A stretch of 64,000 bases of DNA, from positions 1,433,786 through 1,497,785 of the forward strand of contig JAPPCR010000006.1 in assembly GCA_028875725.1 (NCBI GenBank), read 5' to 3'. Shown here one piece after another: positions 35,309 through 45,008 of this stretch. This stretch comes from Acidobacteriota bacterium (GTDB lineage: Bacteria > Acidobacteriota > Thermoanaerobaculia > Multivoradales > Multivoraceae). The first letter of the stretch is position 1; every line of letters begins with the position of its first letter. Under the pieces are notes generated by a model. The model made no database searches. It had not been told where the DNA came from and saw only the letters and a program-made list of their open reading frames with translations. The translations under genes were made by a program, and so were the position numbers.

Positions 35309-36339
35309 GCCGCCGTCTCGTTCCCGGACTGGCTCCGGTCGTCCGCGGTCGCCGCTTCCACGGCGGTGGCGAGTTCGGCGATCACGGCCTGCTCGTCTTC
35401 GCGGCTCTCGACCAGGCAGCCGGCGGCGTTGCGGTGGCCCCCGCCGTTCCGCCGCGACGCGATCGCGCCTACGTCGATCCGGCCGCGGCTTCTGAGCGAC
35501 ACCTTGACGTCCCCATCCGGTCGTTCGCGGAAGAGTGCGACGGCCTCGATGCCGCGAATCGACCGCGGATGGTCGATCAGGCCTTCGGAGTCCGTCTGGC
35601 CGGCGCCGGCTCGTTCGAACATCGACAGTTCCAGGCGCACACTGGCGACTCGCTCGTCGCAGTGGAGCTCCAGCGTGCCGAGCATCTCCGCCAGCAGCCG
35701 CACGGCGCCGGGCGACTGGGACTCGTAGACCCAGCCCGCGACGCGCTCTGGCCGTGCGCCGTGACGCACGAGTTCGGCCGCGGCCTCGAAGGCGCGAGGC
35801 GTCGCGTTCGAGAAGCGGAAACTGCCGGTGTCGGTCGACAGGCCGAGATACAGCGCCGTGGCCGTCCTTTCGTCGATCTCGAGATCGAGCTCCTGCGCCA
35901 GGCGCAGAACCATTTCGGCCACGGCCGGCGCGTCGGTGTCGACCCAGTTGGCCCGACCGTAGAGCTCGTTACCCAGGTGGTGGTCGATGTTCAGGATCGG
36001 CAGGAGTCTCAGGGCGTCCTCCAGGTCGGTACGGTCGAGTCGCGGACACTCGAGCGGCACGGCGAAGTCGAACTCGTTCGGGAAACCGGCCGGCGGTGTC
36101 CGGCCGACATGGATCGGCACGTCCGCCGTGACTTCGGAGTAGGTGTCTGGGGCCGGATCCGCGTTCCAGATCGTGGCGGAACGACCCGAGCCGCGCAGGA
36201 GGCGGGCGAGCGCCACCTCGGAGCCGATCGCGTCGCCGTCCGGGTGGGCGTGGCTTGAGAGCAGGAAGCGCCCGCCGGAGCGGAAAGCCTCGAGCAGGTC
36301 GGAGGGGACGGTGCCGCCGGTGCCGCCCGCCGAGTTCAC
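35305..36339 (-). CDS. nrnA: DHH/DHHA1 phosphoesterase, NrnA-like oligoribonuclease
   Basis: A 344-residue NrnA-type enzyme that degrades short RNA oligomers and can dephosphorylate pAp. DHH motifs are SSHAHPDGDAIGSEVALA and the diagnostic LNIDHHLGNELYG; the DHHA1 domain ends in SRGRIDVGAIASRRNGGGHRNAAG. The GTG start overlaps the rbfA stop. The rbfA-nrnA-truB order is common. Confidence 0.93.
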   Translation of the reverse strand: MNSAGGTGGTVPSDLLEAFRSGGRFLLSSHAHPDGDAIGSEVALARLLRGSGRSATIWNADPAPDTYSEVTADVPIHVGRTPPAGFPNEFDFAVPLECPRLDRTDLEDALRLLPILNIDHHLGNELYGRANWVDTDAPAVAEMVLRLAQELDLEIDERTATALYLGLSTDTGSFRFSNATPRAFEAAAELVRHGARPERVAGWVYESQSPGAVRLLAEMLGTLELHCDERVASVRLELSMFERAGAGQTDSEGLIDHPRSIRGIEAVALFRERPDGDVKVSLRSRGRIDVGAIASRRNGGGHRNAAGCLVESREDEQAVIAELATAVEAATADDRSQSGNETAA

Positions 36340-36671
36340 AGTTCGCTCAGGAGTTGGTCGATGCGCTCGGCGTGCTCAGCACCGCGGTAGAGTTCGAAAT
36401 GGAGTTCCGGGGTCCGCCGGAGGCGCAGCCGGCGACCCAGGCGGCCGCGGATGAAGCCGGCCGCCCGCCGGACCGCCCGGATCGCGGCCTGGCGTTCCTG
36501 GTCGTCGCCGAGCACGGAAAGCCGGACCTGCGCGTGGGAGCGGTCGGCGCTGAGCGTGAGATCGGCGACGCTCGCGAGCGCCGCCCGGGGATCATGCACC
36601 TCCCGGCGCAGTATGTCCGTCAACTCCCGGCGCAGCAGGTCGCGTGCGCGGGCCTGGGATACGGATGCCAC
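36336..36671 (-). CDS. rbfA: Ribosome-binding factor A
   Basis: A 111-residue RbfA, a KH-fold protein needed for 30S maturation at low temperature. Recognisable parts are RARDLLRRELTDILRREVHDPR, then SADRSHAQVRLSVLG and LRLRRTPELHFELYRGAEHA. It follows infB by 6 bp and overlaps nrnA by four. Confidence 0.93.
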   Translation of the reverse strand: MASVSQARARDLLRRELTDILRREVHDPRAALASVADLTLSADRSHAQVRLSVLGDDQERQAAIRAVRRAAGFIRGRLGRRLRLRRTPELHFELYRGAEHAERIDQLLSEL

Positions 36672-36677
36672 CGGGTT

Positions 36678-39098
36678 CTAGAGCGTCGGCTCGACGGCTT
36701 CGTGGTCGAAGGCCTCGATAAGGTCGCCGGGCTTGACGTCCTGGTAGCGGTCGATGCCGATGCCGCAGTCGAAGCCGCTTCGCACTTCCGCCGTGTCGTC
36801 CTTGAAGCGGCGCAGCGAGCCGATCCGACCCTCGTGAACGACGACGCTGTCCCGGACCAGACGGATCTGGGAGTTGCGTGCAATGACGCCGTTGATCACG
36901 TGGCAGCCGGCGATCATGCCGACCTTCGGCACCTTGAAGATCTCGCGCACCTCGGCGCGTCCGCGGGACACTTCCCGGTAGGTGGGTTCGAGCAGTCCGG
37001 TCATCGCTGCGATCAACTCGTCCGTCAGTTCGTAGATGACCGTGTGCAGCCGCACGTCGACCTCTTCCTTGGCGGCGAGCTCCGTCGCGCTGCGTTCGGG
37101 TCGAACGTTGAAGCCATAGATGATCGCGCCGGAGGCGGAAGCCAGAAGGACATCGTGGGTGGTCACGGCGCCGACGGCGGAGCGGATCACCCGAACCTTG
37201 ACCTTGTCGGTGGAGAGTTTCTGCAGGGTCTCACGCAGCACCTCGACCGAGCCCTGCACGTCCGCCTTCAGGATGACGGGCAGTTCCTTGACCTCGCCCT
37301 CCTTCAGGCTCGCGAACAGGCTCTCGAGGGAGACGCCGCCGGTGGCCGGCGCCAGGTCCATGCGCCGCTTCTCCTCACTGCGGAACTCGGCGATGGACCG
37401 CGCCCGCGCCTCCTGAGCCGTCGCCTGGAAGGGGTCGCCGGCTTCCGGCAGCTCGTTGAACCCCGAGACCTCCACCGGCGTGGAGGGAGGCGCGTCGGTC
37501 ACGCGCTTGCCCAGATCGTTCATCAGCGACCGTACGCGACCCCACGTCGAACCACAGACGAAGACGTCGCCGACGTGCAGCGTGCCGTCCTGGACGAGCA
37601 CCGTGGCGACCGAGCCGCGACCGGTCTCCTTGCTCGCTTCGATCACCACTCCCTGACCCTGCAGTTCCGGGCTGGAACGGAGCTCGGCGACCTCGGCCGT
37701 GAGATTGATCATCTCGAGCAGGTCGTCGATCCCGTCCCCCTTGATCGCGGAGACGGGGACGGCGATCACGTCGCCGCCCCAGTCCTCCACCACGAGGTCG
37801 CGATCCGCCAGTTGCTGCTTGACCCGGTCCACGTTGGCGTTCGGCCGGTCGATCTTGTTGATGGCGACCAGGATCGGCGCGGCCGCGGCCCGGGCGTGGT
37901 CGAGCGCTTCGAGAGTCTGCGGCATCACGCCGTCGTCCGCGGCGACGACGAGAATGACGATGTCAGTGACCTTCGCGCCGCGGGCCCGGAGTTGGGTGAA
38001 CGCCTCGTGACCGGGCGTATCCAGGAACGTGATCCGGCCGCCGTTGTGCGCAACCTGGTAGGCCGCGATGTGCTGGGTGATGCCGCCGAACTCGCCCTCG
38101 GTGAGCCGGGACTTGCGGATCGCGTCAAGCAGTGAGGTCTTTCCGTGATCGACGTGGCCCATGATCGTGACGATCGGTGGACGTTCGACCCGGGTCGGTC
38201 CATCCGCCTCGGCACGGCTGGCTTCCAGTTCTTCTTCCTGCTCGAGCTGGATCTCCTCCTCGAACGAGACGATCAGGGCTTCGAAGCCCATCTGTTCCGC
38301 CAGTTCTACCGCGAGTTCCGGCTCCAGGAGATGGTTCACGGTCGCCATCAGGCCCCGGTCGAACAGCATCTTCAGCAGGTCCTTCGCCTTGACGCCCATC
38401 TTCTCGGCCAGGTCGCGGACCTGCAGCCCCTCCGAGATCGTGATCGTGCCCCGCTGGCCGGGGTCCTCGATTGCGACTTCGGCGGCCTTTTGCCGGTCTT
38501 CCTGGCGCTCGCGGCGGGTGCGCAGGTCGACCTGGGGTGGCGTGGGCTCCGGTCGGGCGCGGGCCTCGATCGCGGGTGGCGTCGCCGCGGCAGGCGGCGG
38601 CTGTACCGTCTCCACTGCCGCAGTGGAGGCGGGATCGGACTTCGGGGTTCCGGGCGGAGCCGCTGTTGCGGGGGGCGCTTCCGCGGGCTGGGCGGGCGCC
38701 CGCGCCGCCGCGGCTGCTTCCTCCGCGGCGATCTCCTTCGCAGCGATTTCCTCCGGAGTAGGCGGTTTCGGCTTTGATTCGGTGGGCGTCAGGGTGCGGA
38801 TCGTCTGCTTGTGGACGATCGAACGGCGGCGGTTCGGACGCATTGGACCGGCCGGTGGCCGGAGGCTCGAGATGGGACGCCGCCGGGGCGCCGCCGGCGG
38901 AGCCGCGCGGTCGCGGAGGATGACCTCGCGCTGCGGACCGGCGATCTTCTTGCCCTCGAGCAGGGCCTTGATGATGTCCGTGTCGATCATCGCGTCTTCA
39001 CCCTCGACGCGCACACCGATCGAACGGAACTTGAACAGCAAGTCCTGTTCGGCCACGTTCATCCGCTTGGCCAGATCCTGCAGCCGGATTTTGCCCAT
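36678..39098 (-). CDS. infB: Translation initiation factor IF-2
   Basis: An 806-residue IF-2 that brings fMet-tRNA to the 30S subunit. ATG 39098 follows GAGGA by 4 bp, and gives the conserved MGKIRLQDLAKRMNV start. Order: IF2N domain, a Pro/Ala-rich linker (about 65-190), a second IF2N (ISEGLQVRDLAEKMGVKAKD), then the G domain with GHVDHGKTSLLDAI, DTPGHEAF and NKIDRPNA, and C-terminal beta-barrel domains. It lies 72 bp after nusA with no ylxR or L7Ae gene between. Confidence 0.97.
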   Translation of the reverse strand: MGKIRLQDLAKRMNVAEQDLLFKFRSIGVRVEGEDAMIDTDIIKALLEGKKIAGPQREVILRDRAAPPAAPRRRPISSLRPPAGPMRPNRRRSIVHKQTIRTLTPTESKPKPPTPEEIAAKEIAAEEAAAAARAPAQPAEAPPATAAPPGTPKSDPASTAAVETVQPPPAAATPPAIEARARPEPTPPQVDLRTRRERQEDRQKAAEVAIEDPGQRGTITISEGLQVRDLAEKMGVKAKDLLKMLFDRGLMATVNHLLEPELAVELAEQMGFEALIVSFEEEIQLEQEEELEASRAEADGPTRVERPPIVTIMGHVDHGKTSLLDAIRKSRLTEGEFGGITQHIAAYQVAHNGGRITFLDTPGHEAFTQLRARGAKVTDIVILVVAADDGVMPQTLEALDHARAAAAPILVAINKIDRPNANVDRVKQQLADRDLVVEDWGGDVIAVPVSAIKGDGIDDLLEMINLTAEVAELRSSPELQGQGVVIEASKETGRGSVATVLVQDGTLHVGDVFVCGSTWGRVRSLMNDLGKRVTDAPPSTPVEVSGFNELPEAGDPFQATAQEARARSIAEFRSEEKRRMDLAPATGGVSLESLFASLKEGEVKELPVILKADVQGSVEVLRETLQKLSTDKVKVRVIRSAVGAVTTHDVLLASASGAIIYGFNVRPERSATELAAKEEVDVRLHTVIYELTDELIAAMTGLLEPTYREVSRGRAEVREIFKVPKVGMIAGCHVINGVIARNSQIRLVRDSVVVHEGRIGSLRRFKDDTAEVRSGFDCGIGIDRYQDVKPGDLIEAFDHEAVEPTL

Positions 39099-39170
39099 GA
39101 AGTCCTCGGTTCCCCCCAAGTCTCTATCGACTCGTCTCTATTGACTCGCTCGTCTTGACCCGGCGCGCCC

Positions 39171-40628
39171 CTAGGTTCCGCCGTTCCCCGTCTTGTCGCT
39201 GTCGGCCTGCACCTCTGGCGCGGTTTCGTCCCCGGCGGCGCCGGACTCTTCCTCGAACACGCGGGTGAGCGCCGCCATGAAGTCCTCTTCGTCCATCGCG
39301 GGGCCTTCGCTCTCCGATGCCGCGACGGCGTCCTCGGGCGAGGCCTGTGCCGTAGCCCACTCGACGATCGAAGCGGCCACCGTTTCATCGACCCCGGGCA
39401 CCATCCCGAGAGCCTCCGCGCCGGCACCCTGCAGGGCTTCGAGATCGCCGAAGCCGGCTCCTTCAAGCGCCGCGGCCACGTTCTCGTCGACCCCGTCGAT
39501 CTCGGTGAGGTCGAGCCTGTCTCCGCCGATGTCGACGTTCAGCATCTTGGCCAGCGCGTCCGCGACCTCGTCCTTGACGTCCGACTCGCTCTTGATGTCG
39601 ATGCGCGCTCCGATCAACTCGCTGGCGAGGCGCACGTTCTGACCCCGTTTGCCGATCGCCAGGGAGAGTTGTTCGTCCTCGACGATCACGTCGAGGTGCG
39701 GCGTTGCGCCCTCGTGGGTAACCGAGACGCGAGTGATTCGGGCGGGCGCCAGAGCGCTCTGCGCGAACGTCACCTGGTCCTCCGAGAACTCGATGATGTC
39801 GATCTTCTCGCCTCGGAGTTCGCGAATGATCGACTGCACGCGAGAGCCCTTCATGCCGACGCAGGCGCCGACCGGATCGACGTCCCGCTCGCGGCTGAGT
39901 ACAGCCACCTTCGCGCGTTCGCCCGGGGCGCGGACAGCGGTCTTGATGACCACGGTGCCGTCGTAGATCTCCGGCACCTCCATCTCGAACAGCTTGACCA
40001 GGAGACGGGGATCGGTTCGGGACATGACGACCTGCGGTCCCTTGGGTTGCTTGTGGACCTCGACGATCACGCCGCGGATGCGCTCGCCCTGGCTGTAGCG
40101 CTCGTGACGCGACTGCTCGCTCCGGGGAACGATCGCCTCGGTCCGGCCCAGGTCGACGATGATGTCGCCTCGCTCGAACCGCCGGACGGTGCCGTTGACG
40201 ACCTCGCCGACACGGTGCTCGAACTCGTTGAAGATCTTCTCGCGCTCCGCTTCGCGGATGCGCTGGTAGAGCACCTGCTTGGCCGACTGGGCCGCGATCC
40301 GGCCCAGGCCCTCGGTCGAAATGGGGAACTCGATCTCCTCGCCCAGCTCGGCGTCCTCCTTGTGCTCGCGAGCTTCGTCCAGGGTCCACTCGGCGAAGGG
40401 GTCCTCGACCTCGTCGACCACTGTTCGATAGCTGAAGGCGCTGAACTGGCCGGTCTCCCGGTCCATGTAGGAGCGGACGGGTTCCTTGATGTGGTGCTGC
40501 TTCTTGGCCGCCGATGCGACCGCGTCCTCCAGGGCAACGATCCACTTGTCCAGGTCGATGTCCTTCTCGTGCGCGACCTGCCGTAGAACCTCGTTGATGT
40601 TCACTTCGGGAGTGTGTGTCTGAGCCAT
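39171..40628 (-). CDS. nusA: Transcription termination/antitermination factor NusA
   Basis: A 485-residue NusA: an RNAP-binding N-terminal domain (about 1-125), S1 (about 135-200, GEVVNGTVRRFERGDIIVDLG), and two KH domains with DPVGACVGMKGSRVQSI and LAIGKRGQNVRLASELIG. One or two helix-hairpin-helix acidic repeats follow (DLTEIDGVDENVAAALEGAG), and the C-terminus is Glu-rich. It sits 16 bp after rimP. Confidence 0.96.
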   Translation of the reverse strand: MAQTHTPEVNINEVLRQVAHEKDIDLDKWIVALEDAVASAAKKQHHIKEPVRSYMDRETGQFSAFSYRTVVDEVEDPFAEWTLDEAREHKEDAELGEEIEFPISTEGLGRIAAQSAKQVLYQRIREAEREKIFNEFEHRVGEVVNGTVRRFERGDIIVDLGRTEAIVPRSEQSRHERYSQGERIRGVIVEVHKQPKGPQVVMSRTDPRLLVKLFEMEVPEIYDGTVVIKTAVRAPGERAKVAVLSRERDVDPVGACVGMKGSRVQSIIRELRGEKIDIIEFSEDQVTFAQSALAPARITRVSVTHEGATPHLDVIVEDEQLSLAIGKRGQNVRLASELIGARIDIKSESDVKDEVADALAKMLNVDIGGDRLDLTEIDGVDENVAAALEGAGFGDLEALQGAGAEALGMVPGVDETVAASIVEWATAQASPEDAVAASESEGPAMDEEDFMAALTRVFEEESGAAGDETAPEVQADSDKTGNGGT

Positions 40629-40644
40629 TTGCGGATCCCCGGCG

Positions 40645-41196
40645 TCAGAGTTCGACCAGAAGTCTGGCCTTGTGGATGCTGTCGATGGTGAGGCGCAGCG
40701 TGTCGCCGCTGTCGTCCTCGCGGATGAGTGCGATGCCCGGGTCGTCCGGACTCAGACCCAGAAGCGCTCCCCGCACCGTGCGCCGGCGGGTGGTTCCGGC
40801 GTCGGTGAACGTCACCCGGACGCGGCTCCCGCTGAACCGCTCGTAGTCGCGGACACCGTAGAACTCCCGATCGAGACCGGGGGAACTGACCTCGAGCACG
40901 TAGCCCGCGGCCGGCCCGAAGTCCTCTGCGTCGAGGAGCACGGAGGCCTCCCTGGACACGTTGGCACAAAGTTCGTGCGTGACGCCTTCACGATGGTCGA
41001 CCACCAGGCGCAGGCGGTCGCCCCGAAACGCCGCCTCCAGCAGCTCGCAGCCGTGGCTCGCGGCCAGGCGTTCGAGCCGGCGGAGAAGGTCGGTGTGGAT
41101 TGGGTTGCCCACGTCGCGTCGCGCCCCGTGCGATGACCCGGCAGTCGCCTGCCGGGCCGGCGCCCGGAACTCGCGAACAGGCTCGAGAGAGGTCAT
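40645..41196 (-). CDS. rimP: Ribosome maturation factor RimP
   Basis: A 183-residue RimP, which assists 30S assembly. Signatures are LLDAEDFGPAAGYVLEVSSPGLDR and RVRVTFTDAGTTRRR. The ATG at 41196 gives a ~28-residue N-terminal extension; the GTG at 41112 (MGNPIHTDLLRRLER) would give the usual ~155 residues and may be the true start. It heads the rimP-nusA-infB operon and has an attenuator-like leader. Confidence 0.9.
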   Translation of the reverse strand: MTSLEPVREFRAPARQATAGSSHGARRDVGNPIHTDLLRRLERLAASHGCELLEAAFRGDRLRLVVDHREGVTHELCANVSREASVLLDAEDFGPAAGYVLEVSSPGLDREFYGVRDYERFSGSRVRVTFTDAGTTRRRTVRGALLGLSPDDPGIALIREDDSGDTLRLTIDSIHKARLLVEL

Positions 41197-41243
41197 GTGG
41201 CGGCAGAGTCGGTTCTTTGCTGGAATTCGTGATCTCTTAGAAC

Positions 41244-41270
41244 AAAAAAGAGCGGGCCGAACACCCACTC
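41244..41270 (-). terminator. Intrinsic terminator in the rimP-nusA-infB leader
   Basis: On the minus strand GAGTGGG (41270-41264) pairs with CCCGCTC (41256-41250), including one G-T pair, with loop TGTTCGG, followed by TTTTTT (41249-41244). It lies between the predicted promoter and rimP, with no gene upstream in that transcript, so it fits premature termination control. Confidence 0.75.
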
Positions 41271-41337
41271 TCAGCAGCCGACAGCCGGTATTCGGCGTTT
41301 CGCTCTCCGGAGGAGAAGCGCCGGCGGTCGGACGGGA

Positions 41338-41366
41338 ACTATACAACGGCCGGATCGGCCCGGCAA
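41338..41366 (-). promoter_or_regulatory. Promoter of the rimP-nusA-infB operon
   Basis: TTGCCG (41366-41361) and TATAGT (41343-41338) are spaced by 17 bp on the minus strand. The start would be near 41331, giving a leader of about 135 nt before the ATG at 41196. A bulged hairpin CGCTtCTCC/GGAGAGCG lies between the promoter and the terminator. Confidence 0.7.
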
Positions 41367-41618
41367 GCCGTTCTCGGGGTCCTCGCGCCAGAATGGCGCG
41401 CCTTTGATGGCCGGCGTGACTCCGCCGGCGGAGTGCCGCGAAACGGAACGGACCTTGTGCCGGGAAGTCGGCAGCATGGTGGCGGCCGCACGCGTTGGCA
41501 GGCGACTTGCACGCTCTGGTGGCGAGGCGTCGGAGAGCCCGGCGCTCTACGGTTGTATGCTTCAGGCGCCGCCGCGTCGCGGCACCTGCGTCCCTACCTG
41601 AACTGGAACTTGCGAACG
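41367..41618 (+). other. Upstream region of degP, no gene seen
   Basis: This 252-bp gap has an open frame in phase with degP but it lacks a signal sequence and is preceded by no Shine-Dalgarno; the ATG at 41619 begins a clear signal anchor. A TATGCT at about 41554 could be a -10 box, but no -35 accompanies it. Confidence 0.4.
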
Positions 41619-43130
41619 ATGAACACGAAGAAGCAGATCCTCTTTACGGCCCTGATGGTCGCCGGCGCCCTGGTGTTCGGCATGATCATCGCCGGCGGGC
41701 TGAATCTCACCGAACCGACGCGCGCCGAGGAAACGGCCCTGCCAGCCGTGGCAGCGGAGAAGGATGCGCGGGACGAGCAGGCGAGACGGGTCGAGCGCCA
41801 CGCGAGGACCGCGATCGACAGCTTCGCCGATCTGGCGGAGGCGGTTTTGCCGGCGGTCGTGACGGTCAAGGTCGTGCGGATCGAGGAGGCGCCGGAGCTC
41901 CGGGGCTTCCAGGACTTCTTCCGGCGCGTTCCGGGACAGCCGCAACCGGAGCAGGAGGAGCAGCGCTTCCCCGGTGCCGGGAGCGGCTTCCTGATCTCCG
42001 CCGACGGCTGGATCGTGACGAACAACCACGTGGTCGAGCGGGCGGAGAGGATCCAGGTCGGCATGGACGGCCGCGACTACGCCGCCGAAGTCAAGGGCCG
42101 GGACCGCGAGACGGATCTGGCGCTGCTCAAGATCGACGCCGGGGAGGACCTCCCGCACCTGCCGCTCGGTGACTCGGACGCACTCCGGGTAGGCGACTGG
42201 GTCATGGCGGTCGGCAACCCGCTGAACTTCGAGGCGTCGGTGACCGTGGGCGTCGTGAGTGCCATGGGACGTTCGATCGCGATCGAGAACAACCGGCGTG
42301 ACTTCGCCAACTACATCCAGACCGACGCCGCGATCAACCTGGGGAACTCCGGCGGTCCCCTGGTCAACACCGCCGGGGAGGTGGTCGGGATCGCGACCGG
42401 CAAGGCGTTCGCCGAGAACATCGGCTTCGCGGTGCCCGTGGACGTGCTCGAAGGCGTGCTTCCCCAGCTACGGGACACAGGCCGGGTCCGGCGAGGTTAT
42501 CTGGGCGTCAACATTCGCGACCTGGAGCACATCGAGGCCCGCTACTACGGGCTGGAGGGGCCGGATGGTGCGTTCGTCTCGAACGTTCAATCGGACACTC
42601 CGGCGGCGAAGGCGGGAGTCGAGGCCGGCGACGTCATCCTCGGTGTTGACGAGCATGAAGTGGAAGGGACGCGCGACCTGATCGACTACGTGGCCGCGCT
42701 GCCGCCGGGTCGCGACGTTCGATTGCAGGTGCTGCGCGACTCCGAACGCATCCGACTCGACGTCAAGCTCGAGGAGCGGCCGTCCCTCATCGCGGAGCAG
42801 GAGGAACCGACGCCGGCCGCGCCGCCTCGCGAGGAGAGCATGGACTGGCTCGGCCTGGAACTCCGGCCGCTGACGCGGACCCTGCGCGAGCGCGCCCAGT
42901 TGGACCGCGGCCAGCGCGGCGTCTTCGTATCCGGCGTCTCCGCTCGCAGCGTGTTCGCGGAAAAGGGCTTCCAGGAAGGGCTGGTGATCGTCGGTATCAA
43001 CGACGCCGCGATCGAGAGTCTCGGCGATCTGGAGGAGGCGGCGGCCGACCTCGAGTCCGGCGATCTCGTCCGCGTCGAAGCGCTTCTTCCGGGCGGCCAG
43101 CGCTTCTTCTCGGTGATCGAAGTACCCTGA
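41619..43130 (+). CDS. DegP/HtrA-family periplasmic serine protease
   Basis: A 503-residue HtrA protease for periplasmic protein quality control. A signal anchor (residues 7-27) is followed by the trypsin-like domain with catalytic triad H137 (TNNHVVE), D166 (ETDLALL) and S244 (NLGNSGGPLVN), then two PDZ domains (about 300-385 and 400-500). It lies 22 bp before a sigma-54 response regulator. Confidence 0.95.
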   Translation: MNTKKQILFTALMVAGALVFGMIIAGGLNLTEPTRAEETALPAVAAEKDARDEQARRVERHARTAIDSFADLAEAVLPAVVTVKVVRIEEAPELRGFQDFFRRVPGQPQPEQEEQRFPGAGSGFLISADGWIVTNNHVVERAERIQVGMDGRDYAAEVKGRDRETDLALLKIDAGEDLPHLPLGDSDALRVGDWVMAVGNPLNFEASVTVGVVSAMGRSIAIENNRRDFANYIQTDAAINLGNSGGPLVNTAGEVVGIATGKAFAENIGFAVPVDVLEGVLPQLRDTGRVRRGYLGVNIRDLEHIEARYYGLEGPDGAFVSNVQSDTPAAKAGVEAGDVILGVDEHEVEGTRDLIDYVAALPPGRDVRLQVLRDSERIRLDVKLEERPSLIAEQEEPTPAAPPREESMDWLGLELRPLTRTLRERAQLDRGQRGVFVSGVSARSVFAEKGFQEGLVIVGINDAAIESLGDLEEAAADLESGDLVRVEALLPGGQRFFSVIEVP

Positions 43131-43152
43131 CGTTTCCGCGGAGGTTCTTCCC

Positions 43153-44520
43153 TTGACGCGGCCCACAGGCCCGCGGGTGCTCGTGGTCGACGACGAGGAG
43201 TCGATTCGGGCGTCACTCCGGATGATCCTCGAGTTCGAGCGCTACCGCGTCGACGAGGCGGCGAACGGCCGGGAAGCGCTGAGGCGAGTGATGACGAGGC
43301 CCCCGGCCGCCGTCCTGCTCGACATCAAGATGCCCGAGATGGACGGTCTGTCGACGCTGTCGGGCTTGCGGGAGCGGGGCCACGACATGCCGGTGGTCAT
43401 GATCAGCGGCCACGGCGACATCGCCGCGGCCGTCGAGGCGACACGCCTGGGCGCGTACGACTTCCTGGAAAAGCCGCTGGAGCGCGACCGGGTTCTACTG
43501 GCGCTTCGCAACGCCGTTGAACGGCAACGGCTCCGGGACGAGAACCGGGAACTCAGGCGGGCTCCCTCCGAGCTGGTCGGAGAGTCCCCGGCGATGCAGG
43601 AACTCCGGGCCACGATCGAGCGCGCCGCACCGACTCCGGCCACCGTGCTGATCACGGGCGAGAGCGGAGTTGGCAAGGAACTCGTCGCCCGCGCGCTTCA
43701 CGCCGGCAGCCAGCGCAGCGAAATGCCCCTGGTCCAGGTCAACTGCGCTGCCATTCCGGACGAGTTGATCGAGTCCGAGCTCTTCGGTCACGAGAAGGGC
43801 GCCTTTACCGGCGCCGTGCGCCGCCAGGTGGGGAAGTTCACGGCCGCCGACGGCGGTACGATCTTTCTGGACGAAATCGGCGACATGTCCGCGCGGACCC
43901 AGGCGAAGGTGCTGCGCGCCCTCCAGAGCGGCGAGATCGAACCGGTGGGCGCCAGGATGGCGACGACGGTCGATGTCCGGGTCGTGGCCGCGACACACCG
44001 CGATCTTCCGGCGGAGATCGAGGCCGGACGCTTTCGCGAGGATCTCTTCTACCGTCTGAACGTCGTGCCCGTACACGCGCCGCCGCTTCGCGAGCGGCTT
44101 GAGGATCTTCCGTTGCTGGTGGAGCACTTCATCGAGCTCTTTGCGATCGAGAACAACTACCGTCAGAAGAGCCTGACCACGGGTGCTATACGGCAGTTAC
44201 AGGCGATGCCGTGGCGCGGCAACGTCCGGGAACTGAAGAACCTGCTCGAGCGCGTGCTGATCCTGAGCCCGGGCGACAGGATCGACCGGGCAGCCGTCCT
44301 CAGTCTTGCGGGTTCCGTGCGTGGTGGCCTCTCGGAGGCTATTCTCGCGCTTCCCACCCTGCGCGAATTCAGGGAAAGTTCGGAACGAATGTACCTGGCG
44401 AAGAAGCTCGAGGAGCACGGCTGGAACGTGACCCGTACCGCGAAGGCCATCGGGACGCCGAGGAGCAACCTGTACAAGAAGATGGAGCAGTACGGGCTCC
44501 GCCGGGAGGCGGCGCCTTGA
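43153..44520 (+). CDS. NtrC-family sigma-54-dependent response regulator
   Basis: A 455-residue activator with a TTG start. The receiver (1-120) has the acidic pocket D13-D14 and phospho-acceptor D57 in [11 protein letters not shown]. The AAA+ domain has Walker A GESGVGKE (169-176), the sigma-54-contacting GAFTGA (216-221), and Walker [12 protein letters not shown]. The C-terminal Fis-type helix-turn-helix is [20 protein letters not shown]. The arrangement is NtrX-like. No histidine kinase is adjacent. Its stop overlaps the next gene's TTG. Confidence 0.95.
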   Translation: MTRPTGPRVLVVDDEESIRASLRMILEFERYRVDEAANGREALRRVMTRPPAAVLLDIKMPEMDGLSTLSGLRERGHDMPVVMISGHGDIAAAVEATRLGAYDFLEKPLERDRVLLALRNAVERQRLRDENRELRRAPSELVGESPAMQELRATIERAAPTPATVLITGESGVGKELVARALHAGSQRSEMPLVQVNCAAIPDELIESELFGHEKGAFTGAVRRQVGKFTAADGGTIFLDEIGDMSARTQAKVLRALQSGEIEPVGARMATTVDVRVVAATHRDLPAEIEAGRFREDLFYRLNVVPVHAPPLRERLEDLPLLVEHFIELFAIENNYRQKSLTTGAIRQLQAMPWRGNVRELKNLLERVLILSPGDRIDRAAVLSLAGSVRGGLSEAILALPTLREFRESSERMYLAKKLEEHGWNVTRTAKAIGTPRSNLYKKMEQYGLRREAAP

Positions 44521-44960
44521 TCGCCGAGCGGCCTGGAGCCCTGGCTCCGCACCGGATCCTCGTCGCCAAGCCCGGGCTGGACGGCCACGACCGTGGCGCC
44601 AAGGTGGTCGCGCGCGCGCTGCGCGACGCGGGATTCGAGGTGATCTACACCGGTCTTCGGAAGACGCCGGAGCAGATCGTCGCCGCGGCCGTGCAGGAAG
44701 ACGTGCGGGCCGTCGGTCTGTCGATCCTCTCCGGAGCCCACAACACCCTGCTGCCGGAGGTGGTGGAGGGTCTGCACGTCGCCGGGGCCGACGACGTGCT
44801 CGTCTTTGCCGGGGGCATCGTTCCCGACGCGGACATCGCGGAGCTCAAGGCCGCCGGCGTGGACGAGGTCTTTCCGCCTGGCTCCAGCACGGCCACGATC
44901 GTCGAGTACCTGAACCGCCGGCTGGCGGCCGCGGGGCCGGCCGGCGGGGCCGGTAGCTGA
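44517..44960 (+). CDS. Cobalamin-binding (methylmalonyl-CoA mutase C-terminal type) protein
   Basis: A 147-residue stand-alone B12-binding domain, as in the small subunit of methylmalonyl-CoA mutase. It has the DxHxxG-type lower-ligand motif LDGHDRGAK with its His, then [12 protein letters not shown] and [11 protein letters not shown]. The TTG at 44517 overlaps the response-regulator stop (TTGA); longer in-frame extensions lie within that gene. No large mutase subunit or mutase chaperone is in the window. Confidence 0.88.
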   Translation: MIAERPGALAPHRILVAKPGLDGHDRGAKVVARALRDAGFEVIYTGLRKTPEQIVAAAVQEDVRAVGLSILSGAHNTLLPEVVEGLHVAGADDVLVFAGGIVPDADIAELKAAGVDEVFPPGSSTATIVEYLNRRLAAAGPAGGAGS

Positions 44961-45008
44961 TGGCGGGCGGCGGGCCCTCCGCCAACGCGCAAGCGCAGAC
45001 CCCCTGAG

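Noticed and set aside
36255..38135. 626-codon plus-strand open frame opposite infB and rbfA
   Set aside because: Antisense to infB, whose G-domain motifs are complete; no domain is visible in it.
41433..41618. In-frame 62-codon N-terminal extension of DegP
   Set aside because: It would bury the signal anchor that begins at 41619, and it has no ribosome site.
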